Source: Saprospiraceae bacterium
GTDB taxonomy: Bacteria; Bacteroidota; Bacteroidia; Chitinophagales; Saprospiraceae
Direction: 5' to 3'
Assembly (NCBI GenBank): GCA_013214355.1
Contig: JABSSL010000035.1
Coordinates: 1 to 49,188 of the forward strand
DNA: 49,188 bases
The translations under genes and the position numbers were made by a program. Positions 7,603 to 16,147 of the stretch are shown here, piece after piece. Each line of letters opens with the position of its first letter. The first letter of the stretch is position 1. A model generated the notes under the pieces. The model was not told the DNA's origin. It did not search any database and saw only the letters and a program-made list of their open reading frames with translations.

Positions 7603-9675
7603 CTAGCTAGCTACTGCCAGGGTCTTTTTTTCAGAGAACGTTACCCTTTTGTTTGGCATCCATTTGAAGAAGGTACTACCCTTTCCTTCCTCTGACTCCA
7701 CCCATATTTTTCCACCGTGCTGCTGTACGATTTTCTTACAAGTAGCCAAGCCAATCCCCGTACCCTCAAACTTCTCCTTGTTGTTCAATCGACTAAACAT
7801 ACCGAATACTTTCTCCTTATATTTAGGATCAATACCAATTCCATTGTCCTTGATAGTTATCACTTGCCCTCCATCCTGTGCATAGCCGGCTACCTGGACC
7901 ACTGGCTTGACATCCGGTTTTCTAAACTTAAGCGAATTCGAGATCAAATTTTGGAATAATTGCATCATCTGTGTCGGTACCGCATCTAGATAGGGGATGC
8001 CTCTTCGCTCTACCACTATTTCTCCTTCCGTGGTCATCAATTGATGGTTCAAGTTAGACTTGACCGTTTGGATAATACCCTTCATATCAATCCACTCCGT
8101 TTCCTGCTGGCTATTGATCTTGGAATAATCCAATAAATCTGTCAACAGAGCGGACATTCTATCCACTGCTTCCCGGATAAAACCTAGATACTCTTTTCCG
8201 GAATCATCGAGCTTATCTCCTTGTCTTCGTTGCAACAAAGAAGAAAAAGCACCGATTGAACGCAATGGTTCTCGCATATCATGAGAAGCGATATAGGCAA
8301 ATTGCTTCAACTCCGCATTGAGGTGCTGTAGCATGTCATTCTGCTGATTGATTTTCTCATTTTTCTCCTCCAAAACGGTATTGTGAGCTCTTTGTAGACG
8401 ATACCAATAAATGAAGAGTGCCAACAACAAAGCCACTAGCCCAAAAGAAGCAATGTAGAATTGCCGAAAACGCCGATCAATAGCTTCCTTGCGCTGCAGT
8501 AATTCAAGTTCCTGATTGAGCAAACCAATTTCGCGGCCTTGCTTCTCCAGCTCATATTTAAATTGGGCTTGGTCCATCCGCTTTTGCTGCTCCTGATTGA
8601 CAATCCTGTCCTTGAGCGTAGCATATTGGGAAAGATGAGGATAAGCATCTTTGATGCGATCTATCCGCTGATAACCGATGGCCAAGGCATGATGAAACTC
8701 TGCTTCTCTGTTCGTGGCATTCATTCCCTCGGCAATCGCTAGACCTTCTTTAAAGACATCTATGGCCTCTTGCTGAGTGCCCAGTTCTTCCAAGAGATTT
8801 CCATAGTCCAAATAAGCACTAGCCAAACCTGGCGCATAATCAATTTCCTTAAACATTTTGATACTGTTGTCTAAGTGCTCCTTGGCCCTATCATATTCCT
8901 TCATAGCTAGCAAAAGGCTACCCATGTTCATTTCTGCGTAGGGTTGTAATCGTTTCTTTTTCTTCAGTGTCTTTTGATCAATGGCGGGAATCAGATCTAA
9001 TGCCGCCTGATTATACTCTAATGCTCTTTCCAGATCATTGTTCTCTCGATGATTCGTTCCCAATGCACTGTAACTGTTTACTATGTTAAGGCTATCCTTC
9101 AAGGCTTGACATAATGAAACGGACTTTTCGTAATAATCAATGGCTTGAACATAATTATTCTGGTCGTGAAAAAGCGTTCCTAGCTCGTAATACGATTTAG
9201 CCACACCAATGGAGTCTTGGATCGAATCTCGGTAAGCTAATAGACTTATGTGTTTTTGATGAGACTGTTCATAAAGTCCAACTTTACGATACAGGTCTGG
9301 AATTAGGCTTCGGGCAAGTTCACGCCGGGTAGAATCTACTAATTCAGCAGGAAAACCCAGATAGACTTCCAGTCCTTTAATAACTTCAATGTTATTGGAC
9401 AATTGACCATAACAACGAGCCATCAAGTAAATAGATTCCATGTAGCACTCGTTAAATTGTAGATCTCCGTCTGGAGGAATAATCCTGGAGAATTGATCAA
9501 TCGCTTCCGCAAACTGCTTCTGCTTAACAAACTTCTTGCCATGCGAATATAAAGTATCACAAGGAGGTTCTTGAGTAAGTAAGAGTAGTGGAAATAGAAA
9601 GGTTAGGGACAACAAGGTCCGTTGAAGAATTAGTCTTAAGTCTAGCACAAAGTAGTTTAGTTTGTGTCTGTTCAT
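7603..9675 (-). CDS. TPR-containing sensor histidine kinase
   Basis: A 690-residue sensor kinase. A signal-anchor or signal peptide (about 13-33) is followed by a tetratricopeptide array (about 40-370, e.g. VAKSYYELGTLFHDQNNYVQAIDYY), a coiled-coil (365-400), a membrane helix (407-426), a second coiled-coil and then the cytosolic kinase. The HisKA box FAYIASHDMREP places the phospho-acceptor at His465; the N-box (NLISNSLKF, 576-584), DNGIGI (610-615), the F-box (VFGMFSRL) and GTGIGLA (638-644) are intact. The TPR part should therefore be periplasmic and the catalytic part cytosolic. No response regulator is adjacent. The 40-codon peptide gene lies 107 nt upstream on the same strand, with a terminator between. 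Confidence 0.92.
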   Translation of the reverse strand: MNRHKLNYFVLDLRLILQRTLLSLTFLFPLLLLTQEPPCDTLYSHGKKFVKQKQFAEAIDQFSRIIPPDGDLQFNECYMESIYLMARCYGQLSNNIEVIKGLEVYLGFPAELVDSTRRELARSLIPDLYRKVGLYEQSHQKHISLLAYRDSIQDSIGVAKSYYELGTLFHDQNNYVQAIDYYEKSVSLCQALKDSLNIVNSYSALGTNHRENNDLERALEYNQAALDLIPAIDQKTLKKKKRLQPYAEMNMGSLLLAMKEYDRAKEHLDNSIKMFKEIDYAPGLASAYLDYGNLLEELGTQQEAIDVFKEGLAIAEGMNATNREAEFHHALAIGYQRIDRIKDAYPHLSQYATLKDRIVNQEQQKRMDQAQFKYELEKQGREIGLLNQELELLQRKEAIDRRFRQFYIASFGLVALLLALFIYWYRLQRAHNTVLEEKNEKINQQNDMLQHLNAELKQFAYIASHDMREPLRSIGAFSSLLQRRQGDKLDDSGKEYLGFIREAVDRMSALLTDLLDYSKINSQQETEWIDMKGIIQTVKSNLNHQLMTTEGEIVVERRGIPYLDAVPTQMMQLFQNLISNSLKFRKPDVKPVVQVAGYAQDGGQVITIKDNGIGIDPKYKEKVFGMFSRLNNKEKFEGTGIGLATCKKIVQQHGGKIWVESEEGKGSTFFKWMPNKRVTFSEKKTLAVAS

Positions 9676-9706
9676 AGGGAGAAAGAATATATTAGTGAAA
9701 TAAAAA

Positions 9707-9739
9707 AACTGCCATCCATTGATATCAAGGATGGCAGTT
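9707..9739 (-). terminator. Rho-independent terminator after the GGG peptide gene
   Basis: AACTGCCATCC (9707-9717) pairs perfectly with GGATGGCAGTT (9729-9739) around an 11-nt loop; on the minus strand the stem runs into a T7 tract. It sits 43 nt after the peptide stop and 31 nt before the kinase start, so it either ends a monocistronic peptide transcript or lets part of it read through into the kinase. Confidence 0.88.
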
Positions 9740-9782
9740 CCTATAGGAGCGATGCTCCGCTAATTAATCACTGTGTTCAGGA

Positions 9783-9905
9783 CTAATCAAAATCAGGATC
9801 ATCGTCTTCCCATGGCGGAGGATCACCTCCACCCTTGATAAAAACAATTGATTTTTCATCCACGACCACGTCGGGATGAAGTCCCTTGAATTTTTCAATA
9901 GTCAT
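9783..9905 (-). CDS. Small GGG-motif acidic peptide, unrecognised family
   Basis: A 40-residue ORF, ATG at 9903-9905 to TAG at 9783-9785. Its first half (MTIEKFKGLHPDVVVDEKS, then IVFIK) looks like a leader; it is followed by GGG (25-27) and a short proline- and acid-rich tail, DPPPWEDDDPDFD. That layout resembles GG-leader peptides, in which cleavage after the glycines frees a small product, and Bacteroidota have many short peptides ending in a KGG-type junction. Support for expression: a strong terminator begins 43 nt downstream. No maturation or export gene is adjacent. It could be a signalling peptide for the neighbouring periplasmic-TPR kinase, a RiPP-like precursor, or an unrelated small acidic protein. 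That it is a gene is likely; the role is inference. Confidence 0.6.
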   Translation of the reverse strand: MTIEKFKGLHPDVVVDEKSIVFIKGGGDPPPWEDDDPDFD

Positions 9906-10771
9906 ACTTAAAGCGGTTTAGGTTAAAAAAATGAAATAATTTTTGATCGGCTCCATGGGGAGGAGCAATAATAGAATATTGACATTCGCCAGATCTATTA
10001 CATCATTCTTTTAGTGTCATACGTGTGTAAGCTTAGCCTTCTAATATCGAATCAGGGACTGCAGAAACCATGTCAAGAAAAATGTTTGGTATTAGAGAAC
10101 GCCTAGTGTGATTGTTCAGGAAAGTTCTGTTTGTGTGCTTGTGCTGTAGAAATGTGAGGTAAAAATAGGGAACTTACAGGAGAAATTCAACTTTCAAGCA
10201 AAAAAAGAGGAAGCCAATACTGACTTCCTCGAATAAACACCTAAAACCCATATTATATCATGAAAACCTTCTTCCGTTAAAGACACAAACGATGGGGAGT
10301 CATCTAATCTATTTTCCTCACTGGGGCCTAGCCATTTGTCGCTGCCGAACAGCTTATTTGTTTGGATCAAAGTCCCTCTCTTTCATACTACCACTGGCTG
10401 GCAATCTATCTTCTCCCCCTCGCTTGTCAAAAACTCATCGTAGAACTATCTGTATCTTTTTTCAGCTTTTCGCTTCCGATTAGCTGCGTTTCTCAAGTCT
10501 TACATCCTTAAGACGCCCTAAAGAAAGATTGTCACATAAAAATTAGCGAAAATTCACTAAAAAACCTTAATTCGATCACAACCAACTAATTATCAAGTGT
10601 TTAAAAAATTAAAAAAAATTACCCAGCCATCCATTTTTTAGTCTTTAAGTAGGCTTAATAGTCATCTTATGCACAATTTGATGTTATCTTGGCCTTCCAG
10701 ACAAGCAAAAACTGTTCAGACATTTTATCTTGAAGCAACCAATTAGCGTTGATAAAGCGTACTAGTAAATC
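9906..10771. other. 866-nt gene-poor stretch
   Basis: No convincing coding frame on either strand. The longest plus ORF here (10292-10483) has a composition unlike its neighbours. Minus-strand frames break every 10-20 codons. The part at 10535-10670 is strongly AT-rich with A and T runs. The only structured element I find is the hairpin at 10207-10230. The region must hold the promoters of the GGG peptide gene (minus) and the DUF6268 gene (plus), but I cannot place either with confidence. Confidence 0.55.
10207..10230 (-). terminator. Orphan terminator-like hairpin
   Basis: GAGGAAG (10207-10213) pairs with CTTCCTC (10224-10230) around a 10-nt loop; on the minus strand a T-run follows (CTTTTTTTGC). 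No gene lies upstream on the minus strand within 500 nt, so it may end an unannotated small RNA or a short peptide transcript. Confidence 0.55.
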
Positions 10772-11821
10772 ATGAAATACAGTGTAGTTCTTCTCTTTCT
10801 ACTGCTATCTGTGATAGCAGCGGCCCAAGTTAAACCAAACTTCTTTCCTGAGGATATCCCTTCCACTGGTGTTGAACAAATGTGCTTTTGTAAACCCGGA
10901 GTTAGCAATAAATCTAAATCAAGGGGTTTAGAGTTAAGTTATACCTGGTTTGGAGGAAGTGATTTTATTTCGGATTTAGATGAGCAAACACGCCTTAGTA
11001 ATTTCAATAAATATCAAAACTTTAAGTTTAGCATTAGGGTACCTGTCTTTTACAAAGGAAGCTTTACCTTAATTTTAGGTTACAAAATATTATCTGATTA
11101 CTACGACTTTGATCGCATTGGAAATGAGTTTTCTGAGGCATTTGAGGCTATGGACGTGCAAGCTTTAAACAGCAATGCACTTGATGTAATCATGACTAAG
11201 TCGCTAGACGAGAATAGGTACATGGCAGCAAGACTAGGATATGCTGCCAACGGTAATTACCGAGACTGGATTAAATTTGACTGGCTCAACTTTGATGCTA
11301 GATATGCCATCTATAAGTTTCTAGCCCTCTACGCCATCAAACCCAACGATAATTTTGAGTGGGGTTTTGGAGTCACAGGATCAACCAGTTTTAGACGAAG
11401 CAGCTTTGTACCTTTTCTGGTGTACAACAAGACCTACAATGATCGTTGGGGCATCGAATCCATTTTCCCAGGGTACATCTACGGGAGGTATAATCTCAGC
11501 CCATCGGATATCTTCTTGTTTGGGACAGAATATAGTAGCAGAAGCTATCGGATTGACTTGAATCAGCCGATGCGAGAAAATATCGATTATGCCTTGAATC
11601 AATCTGCCATTGTCCTATCGGCTCAGTTAGACCATCAGTTTTCTCCCTGGGTTTGGGCTAACCTTAAGGCGGGATATCGATTAAATCTAGACAGTGAATT
11701 TCAAGGTAAGAATGAGAATACCATCAGTTTCGACGCGGATGTTAGTGATGCTCCCTTTATCCAGGTGGGTATCTTCATTACCCCCCCAGATAACTTCAAG
11801 GAGAAACTGATGCGGCAGTAG
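10772..11821 (+). CDS. Putative outer-membrane beta-barrel protein (DUF6268-like)
   Basis: A 349-residue exported protein with an N-terminal signal peptide (cleavage near IAAAQV, residue 19-20). The rest is a series of alternating amphipathic strands rich in Tyr, Phe and Trp (for example GLELSYTWFGGSDF, FEWGFGVTGSTSFRRSSFVPF, WVWANLKAGYRLNL), as expected of a beta-barrel, and it matches the DUF6268 outer-membrane pattern I know from Bacteroidota. No transport or enzymatic role is apparent. It is monocistronic: a gene-poor stretch precedes it and a strong bidirectional terminator follows. Confidence 0.75.
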   Translation: MKYSVVLLFLLLSVIAAAQVKPNFFPEDIPSTGVEQMCFCKPGVSNKSKSRGLELSYTWFGGSDFISDLDEQTRLSNFNKYQNFKFSIRVPVFYKGSFTLILGYKILSDYYDFDRIGNEFSEAFEAMDVQALNSNALDVIMTKSLDENRYMAARLGYAANGNYRDWIKFDWLNFDARYAIYKFLALYAIKPNDNFEWGFGVTGSTSFRRSSFVPFLVYNKTYNDRWGIESIFPGYIYGRYNLSPSDIFLFGTEYSSRSYRIDLNQPMRENIDYALNQSAIVLSAQLDHQFSPWVWANLKAGYRLNLDSEFQGKNENTISFDADVSDAPFIQVGIFITPPDNFKEKLMRQ

Positions 11822-11830
11822 GCTTGCCCA

Positions 11831-11873
11831 TCAAAAAAGCCCTTTGGAGCTTACTTCCAAAGGGCTTTTTTGA
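11831..11873. terminator. Bidirectional rho-independent terminator
   Basis: A perfect 18-bp stem (11831-11848 with 11856-11873) and 7-nt loop GCTTACT, A-rich on the left and T-rich on the right, so it works for both the plus-strand DUF6268 gene and the convergent minus-strand protease gene. Confidence 0.95.
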
Positions 11874-11889
11874 CAGAAGTCATCAACTT

Positions 11890-13062
11890 TTATTCGGATT
11901 CTCCAAGTTCTAATTCAAGTTTCCGAACCCGATCTTCCCTTTCTACCTCCAAAGAAATGACATCTCCGGGCTTATATTTTTCCAATTCCAGGAACAAGTC
12001 ATTAAAGGAGGCAATATCCTTTCCGTTCAAGCTGGTAATGATATCTCCCAAAACGATTCGTCCCGCGCGATTGCGGTAGGTCGGCTGGATCCCAGCGCGA
12101 TCAGCTGGACTATTTTCGTAGACATCAAGTACCAAGACTCCCTTACGACCCATTCGTTTCAAGTACTGCTGGGCAGCAGGTTCGATACCCATGATAGGAC
12201 GCTTCACTTTGCCATACTGGATCAGGTCAGGAATCACCCAACGCACCACGCTCACCGGAATGGAGAAGCCAATACCTGCCGAGGCACCTGAAGGGCTATA
12301 AATCGCTGTATTCACACCAATCAACCGACCAGAAGAATCCAACAACGGCCCTCCAGAATTTCCAGGGTTAATCGCTGCATCCGTCTGGATTACATCTCTA
12401 ATCGGAATCTTTGCGACCGACTGAATTTCACGTCCCAAAGCACTCACAATTCCTGTCGTCAAGGTCTGATCCAGACCAAAAGGATTTCCAATGGCAAATA
12501 CGGACTGTCCCACGCGCAAATTCATCGAGTTTCCTACGGGGATAGGTCTAAGATCTCTGCGTGGCACTTTTATTTTTAAAACTGCTAAATCTTTATCTGG
12601 CGCCACTCCCACCAATTCTGCATCGTGGGTAGATTGGTCGGATAAAGTCACCTGGTATCGGTCTGCCTTTTGAATGACGTGATAGTTCGTAACAATATGC
12701 CCTTGATCATCCCATACAAAGCCGGAACCCGTACCACCAGGGATTTCCATGACGTTTCGCGTCCAATAATCCTGACGGACATTAGAGGTAGTAATAAAGC
12801 AAACGGATGGGGCCGCGTTTTCAAATAGTTTGATCGTAGCTTGTTCAGCTGAAGTTAGGCCCATAGAAGGCGCTTCCTCTCTGACTCCTGGTTTATTTAC
12901 TGCCTCTTCTACAGTATTATCCGTATTCTTGACCAGTATAGCCGTATCACTCTCCTCGCTGGCGGTAGCAGCCTCCGTATTTTTCCAAGCAGACCCTGCC
13001 AAGAAGCCTCCGGTTAACAGGAGGGCCCAAAGAAAGACTCTGAAAATTGTCTTCGTATTCAT
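11890..13062 (-). CDS. HtrA/Deg-family trypsin-like serine protease with one PDZ domain
   Basis: A 390-residue periplasmic quality-control protease anchored or secreted through an N-terminal hydrophobic segment (about 7-25). After a low-complexity linker to residue 70, the chymotrypsin fold shows the full triad: His128 (TNYHVI), Asp158 (PDKDLAVLK) and Ser236 (NPGNSGGPL). One PDZ domain follows (about 290-385, GVLVLDVYENSPADRAGI, then GDIITSLNGKDI). A single PDZ and the GTGSGFVWD opening fit the DegS/plant Deg1 branch more than two-PDZ DegP. It probably degrades misfolded envelope proteins. Its 3' end faces the shared terminator. Confidence 0.93.
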   Translation of the reverse strand: MNTKTIFRVFLWALLLTGGFLAGSAWKNTEAATASEESDTAILVKNTDNTVEEAVNKPGVREEAPSMGLTSAEQATIKLFENAAPSVCFITTSNVRQDYWTRNVMEIPGGTGSGFVWDDQGHIVTNYHVIQKADRYQVTLSDQSTHDAELVGVAPDKDLAVLKIKVPRRDLRPIPVGNSMNLRVGQSVFAIGNPFGLDQTLTTGIVSALGREIQSVAKIPIRDVIQTDAAINPGNSGGPLLDSSGRLIGVNTAIYSPSGASAGIGFSIPVSVVRWVIPDLIQYGKVKRPIMGIEPAAQQYLKRMGRKGVLVLDVYENSPADRAGIQPTYRNRAGRIVLGDIITSLNGKDIASFNDLFLELEKYKPGDVISLEVEREDRVRKLELELGESE

Positions 13063-13263
13063 AGTTTTGATGATGTGAGGTTAAGGTATACAGAGGTATG
13101 TATGGGAAGTAATTCGCAAGATACGCTATCATAAAACCCCTACTCGTTGGCTCATGATAATATGGCAACTGCATCGGAGTTTCAGTTTAGCTTCTTGCTT
13201 TTTTCCCTCCACTTTTCCCCTCTATCTGATTTATTTCAAACGTAGTAACAGTATCTTCCTATC

Positions 13264-14544
13264 CTAGGTTTTACGTTTCTTCTTCTTTGCGGCAGGAAAT
13301 AACACATTGTTAAGAATTAAGCGGTATCCTGGCGAGTGAGGATGAAGATTTAGGTCCGTTTCCGGGTCATTAACGAAGTGCCGGTAATCCTCTGGATCAT
13401 GCCCTCCGTAAAAGGTCCAGAAACCTTTGCCCGCAGTGCCATGAATATAACGAGCCTCTTGTGCCGGCTTGTTTTCACCTAACACTAAGACATCCGATTT
13501 GATATGTCTGCGAACAAATGCCGTCGTTTGTCCCATGAACCCCTTCACTGTACGAGTATGGTTCTGGGTTAGCATGGTGGGAACGGGATCCCATTTGGCA
13601 GAAAAATCAAATAGGTTGAAATAATCTTGCTGAGCGGAGACATTGCGGCCTCGGTTATGATCAATAGATGAGTATTCGTATTCTAAAGGATTACGGACCA
13701 GATCGAAATCCTTAAAGGCGAAAGTTTTGGAGTAATCCAGTTTGCCTTGAGCTTGTGGATCGGCAGCGTCACCATCATACATCTGGGCACAAATATCTAC
13801 ACCATCAGCCGCCAAGGCAATATCATAGGTATCCGTGGCTGAGCACATGGCAAACATAAAACCACCACCAACTACATATTCCCTAATCTTCTTTACCACA
13901 TTCAATTTCAACTGGCTGACTTTTTCAAAACCTAAAGAGGCGGCTAGGGCCTCCATACGCCGAACGTTCTCCCGGTACCAGGGGTGATTGTGATACCCTC
14001 GATAGAAGCGTCCATATTGGCCGGTAAAGTCCTCATGATGTAAATGTAACCAGTCGTACTTCGGCAGTAGATCTCCCAGGACTTCTGTGTCATATACCGT
14101 TTCGTAGGGGATCTCTGCATAGGTCAATACCAGGGTTACCGCATCATCCCAGGGTTGAATCTTCTCTCCTTTGTTGTTGAATTCCGGCGTATAGACAGCA
14201 ATTTTTGGCGCTACTTCCAGTTTCATAGCAGCCATATTGGTCTCTTTGTTCTCTATCTCCGCTAAAACACTATTGAATTGAGCATCGGCAATTACTTTGT
14301 AACTGACATTCCGGGTTTTGCACTCCCTTTCAAAGATGGCATTGTGCTTAAAGGCAAAACTACCCCCCTGATAATTCAATAACCACCAGGCCTCGACCCC
14401 TTTATCCAATACCCAGTAGGTAATACCATAAGCTTTTAAATGATCGGTCTGGGACTCTTCATCCATAGGGATTAAGAGGTAAGCTGCCTGAAGCTGCCAG
14501 CTAATTGCCATAAAGAGTACGGCCAATATCGATAACTTTTTCAT
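13264..14544 (-). CDS. Exported 'asparagine synthetase B-like' protein, paralogue 2
   Basis: A 426-residue secreted protein of a Bacteroidota family often labelled asparagine synthetase B, though I see neither the glutamine-hydrolysing N-terminus nor the ATP-binding synthetase domain of AsnB. I start it at ATG 14544 (MKKLSILAVLF), not at the longer frame that begins inside the upstream gene: this restores a signal peptide and a length within one residue of its paralogue. Conserved blocks include LHLHHEDFTGQYGRFYR, GGGFMFAMCSATDTYDIAL (a possible nucleophile elbow at the Cys), NHTRTVKGFMGQTTAF and FWTFYGGHDPEDY. It lies 25 nt after paralogue 1 and ends with the same AAKKKKRKT tail. Function is unknown. 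Confidence 0.8.
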   Translation of the reverse strand: MKKLSILAVLFMAISWQLQAAYLLIPMDEESQTDHLKAYGITYWVLDKGVEAWWLLNYQGGSFAFKHNAIFERECKTRNVSYKVIADAQFNSVLAEIENKETNMAAMKLEVAPKIAVYTPEFNNKGEKIQPWDDAVTLVLTYAEIPYETVYDTEVLGDLLPKYDWLHLHHEDFTGQYGRFYRGYHNHPWYRENVRRMEALAASLGFEKVSQLKLNVVKKIREYVVGGGFMFAMCSATDTYDIALAADGVDICAQMYDGDAADPQAQGKLDYSKTFAFKDFDLVRNPLEYEYSSIDHNRGRNVSAQQDYFNLFDFSAKWDPVPTMLTQNHTRTVKGFMGQTTAFVRRHIKSDVLVLGENKPAQEARYIHGTAGKGFWTFYGGHDPEDYRHFVNDPETDLNLHPHSPGYRLILNNVLFPAAKKKKRKT

Positions 14545-14569
14545 CTGTTTAATTTCGTTCCTAACAAAT

Positions 14570-15853
14570 TTATGTCTTTCGTTTCTTTTTCTTCGCTGCG
14601 GGGAAAAGAACATTGTTTAAGATAAGGCGGTACCCAGGAGAATTGGGATGCAAATTTAGATCAGTCTCAGGATCATTCACTCGATGTTGATAATCCTCTG
14701 GATCATGGCCCCCATAAAAGGTCCAAAAGCCTTTGCCTTGGGTGCCATGAATATATCTGGCCTCGTTGGCGGGCTTATTCTCTCCTAGTATTAAGACATC
14801 TGATTTGATCAGATGTTTTTTGAAAGCCGTCGTTTGGCCCATGAATCCTTTCACCGTTCGTGTATGATTTTGGGTCAGCATCGTAGGCACGGGATCCCAT
14901 TTAGCAGAAAAGTCAAACAAACTAAAATAATCTTGCTGCGGAGCAACGCGGCGCCCACGGGTATGATCAATACTGGAAAATTCGTATTCCAATGGGTTTC
15001 GGCTCAACTCGAAGTCTTTAAAAGCAAAAGTCCTGCTAAAATCCAACTTGGACTGCGCATTTGGGTCAGCTGGATCACCGTCATACATCTGAGCACAAAT
15101 ATCTACACCATCAGCGGCTAAAGCAATATCATAGGTGTCGGTAGCCGAACACATCGCAAACATAAAGCCCCCACCGATCACATATTCTCTAAACTTCTCC
15201 ACCACATTGAGTTTTAACTCGGAAACCTTTTCAAATCCTAAACTACGAGCAAGTGCTTCCATATTGCGAACATTCTCCCGATACCAAGGTTGGCTATTAA
15301 AGGCTCTATAAAAGCGCCCATATTGGCCTGTAAAATCTTCGTGGTGCAGATGGAGCCAATCGTATTTGGGCAATAAATCACTCATTACCTCGGCATCGTA
15401 GACTGTTTCGTAGGGAATTTCAGCATACGTTAACACCAGCGTAACGGCATCGTCCCAGGGTTGTATTTTCTTTCCTCCCCGACCAAACTCAGGGGTATAA
15501 ACGGCAATTTTTGGCGCTACTTCGAGCTTCATCGCTGCTTCATTCACCTCTTGACTTTCAATACTGGCTAGGATACTATTGAATTGAACATCAGGTAAGA
15601 TCTGATAACTTACGCCTCTAGTCTTGCATTCCTTTTCAAAAATAGCATTATGCTTAAAGGCAAAACTGCCCCCTTTGTAGTTGAGCAACCACCATGCCTC
15701 GACGCCTTTATCGAGTACCCAATAAGTTATCCCGTAGGCTTTCAAATGATTTTTCTGGCCACTCTCATCCATAGGTAGAAGCAGATACGCCGCCTCTAAT
15801 TGGGGCAGTACCATTAGTGACAAGATAAAAGTAAAGAAGATATTTTTTCTCAT
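14570..15853 (-). CDS. Exported 'asparagine synthetase B-like' protein, paralogue 1
   Basis: A 427-residue secreted protein with a signal peptide (about 1-21) and the same blocks as its downstream neighbour: LKAYGITYWVLDKGVEAWW (37-55), LHLHHEDFTGQYGRFYR (167-183), GGGFMFAMCSATD around Cys235, and FWTFYGGHDPEDYQH near the C-terminus. By eye the pair share about 80-90% of residues, while their codons differ at many third positions, so the duplication is old and both copies are under protein-level selection. The fold suggests a GATase1/ThuA-like alpha/beta protein rather than AsnB; that is inference. Both are probably co-transcribed on the minus strand. Confidence 0.82.
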   Translation of the reverse strand: MRKNIFFTFILSLMVLPQLEAAYLLLPMDESGQKNHLKAYGITYWVLDKGVEAWWLLNYKGGSFAFKHNAIFEKECKTRGVSYQILPDVQFNSILASIESQEVNEAAMKLEVAPKIAVYTPEFGRGGKKIQPWDDAVTLVLTYAEIPYETVYDAEVMSDLLPKYDWLHLHHEDFTGQYGRFYRAFNSQPWYRENVRNMEALARSLGFEKVSELKLNVVEKFREYVIGGGFMFAMCSATDTYDIALAADGVDICAQMYDGDPADPNAQSKLDFSRTFAFKDFELSRNPLEYEFSSIDHTRGRRVAPQQDYFSLFDFSAKWDPVPTMLTQNHTRTVKGFMGQTTAFKKHLIKSDVLILGENKPANEARYIHGTQGKGFWTFYGGHDPEDYQHRVNDPETDLNLHPNSPGYRLILNNVLFPAAKKKKRKT

Positions 15854-16086
15854 TTCGGGTGAATTTGAAATTTCAAAGGAATAGCTCTACCACTAGCATG
15901 GGGCCTTGAAGACAGCGCTCCTAGCAGCATTTGAACCAATTTAATTGTAGGGAATAACAAGGACCTGAGCAACTCATGCTTTCCCACCTATACCTATAGA
16001 AACGAAAAATACCAAAATTTGATGGCCCCCAGCGCTCTTTAACAAATCGCTAACACAAAAGGTAGGGACTTATTCCCTTAAAATTC

Positions 16087-16094
16087 TAACTTTG
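16087..16094 (+). promoter_or_regulatory. Bacteroidota -7 promoter box
   Basis: TAACTTTG matches TAnnTTTG, 53 nt before the VWA-type gene. The 294 nt between this gene and the divergent AsnB-like gene otherwise hold a TTTGGCAAC direct repeat (16091 and 16126) and no coding frame. No -33 TTG is clear. Confidence 0.4.
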
Positions 16095-16147
16095 GCAACC
16101 TTTGCCAAGCTAATTCGTTCTCAATTTGGCAACATGGCCCAATACTT

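Noticed and set aside
10292-10483. 63-codon plus-strand ORF in the gene-poor stretch
   Set aside because: Composition (many Cys, Ser, Arg, Phe) and lack of a start context do not look like a protein of this genome, and nothing supports its expression.
14545-14613. Longer N-terminus for the second AsnB-like paralogue
   Set aside because: The extra 23 residues are the antisense-free overlap with the upstream gene's C-terminal tail; the ATG at 14544 gives a proper signal peptide and the paralogue's length.
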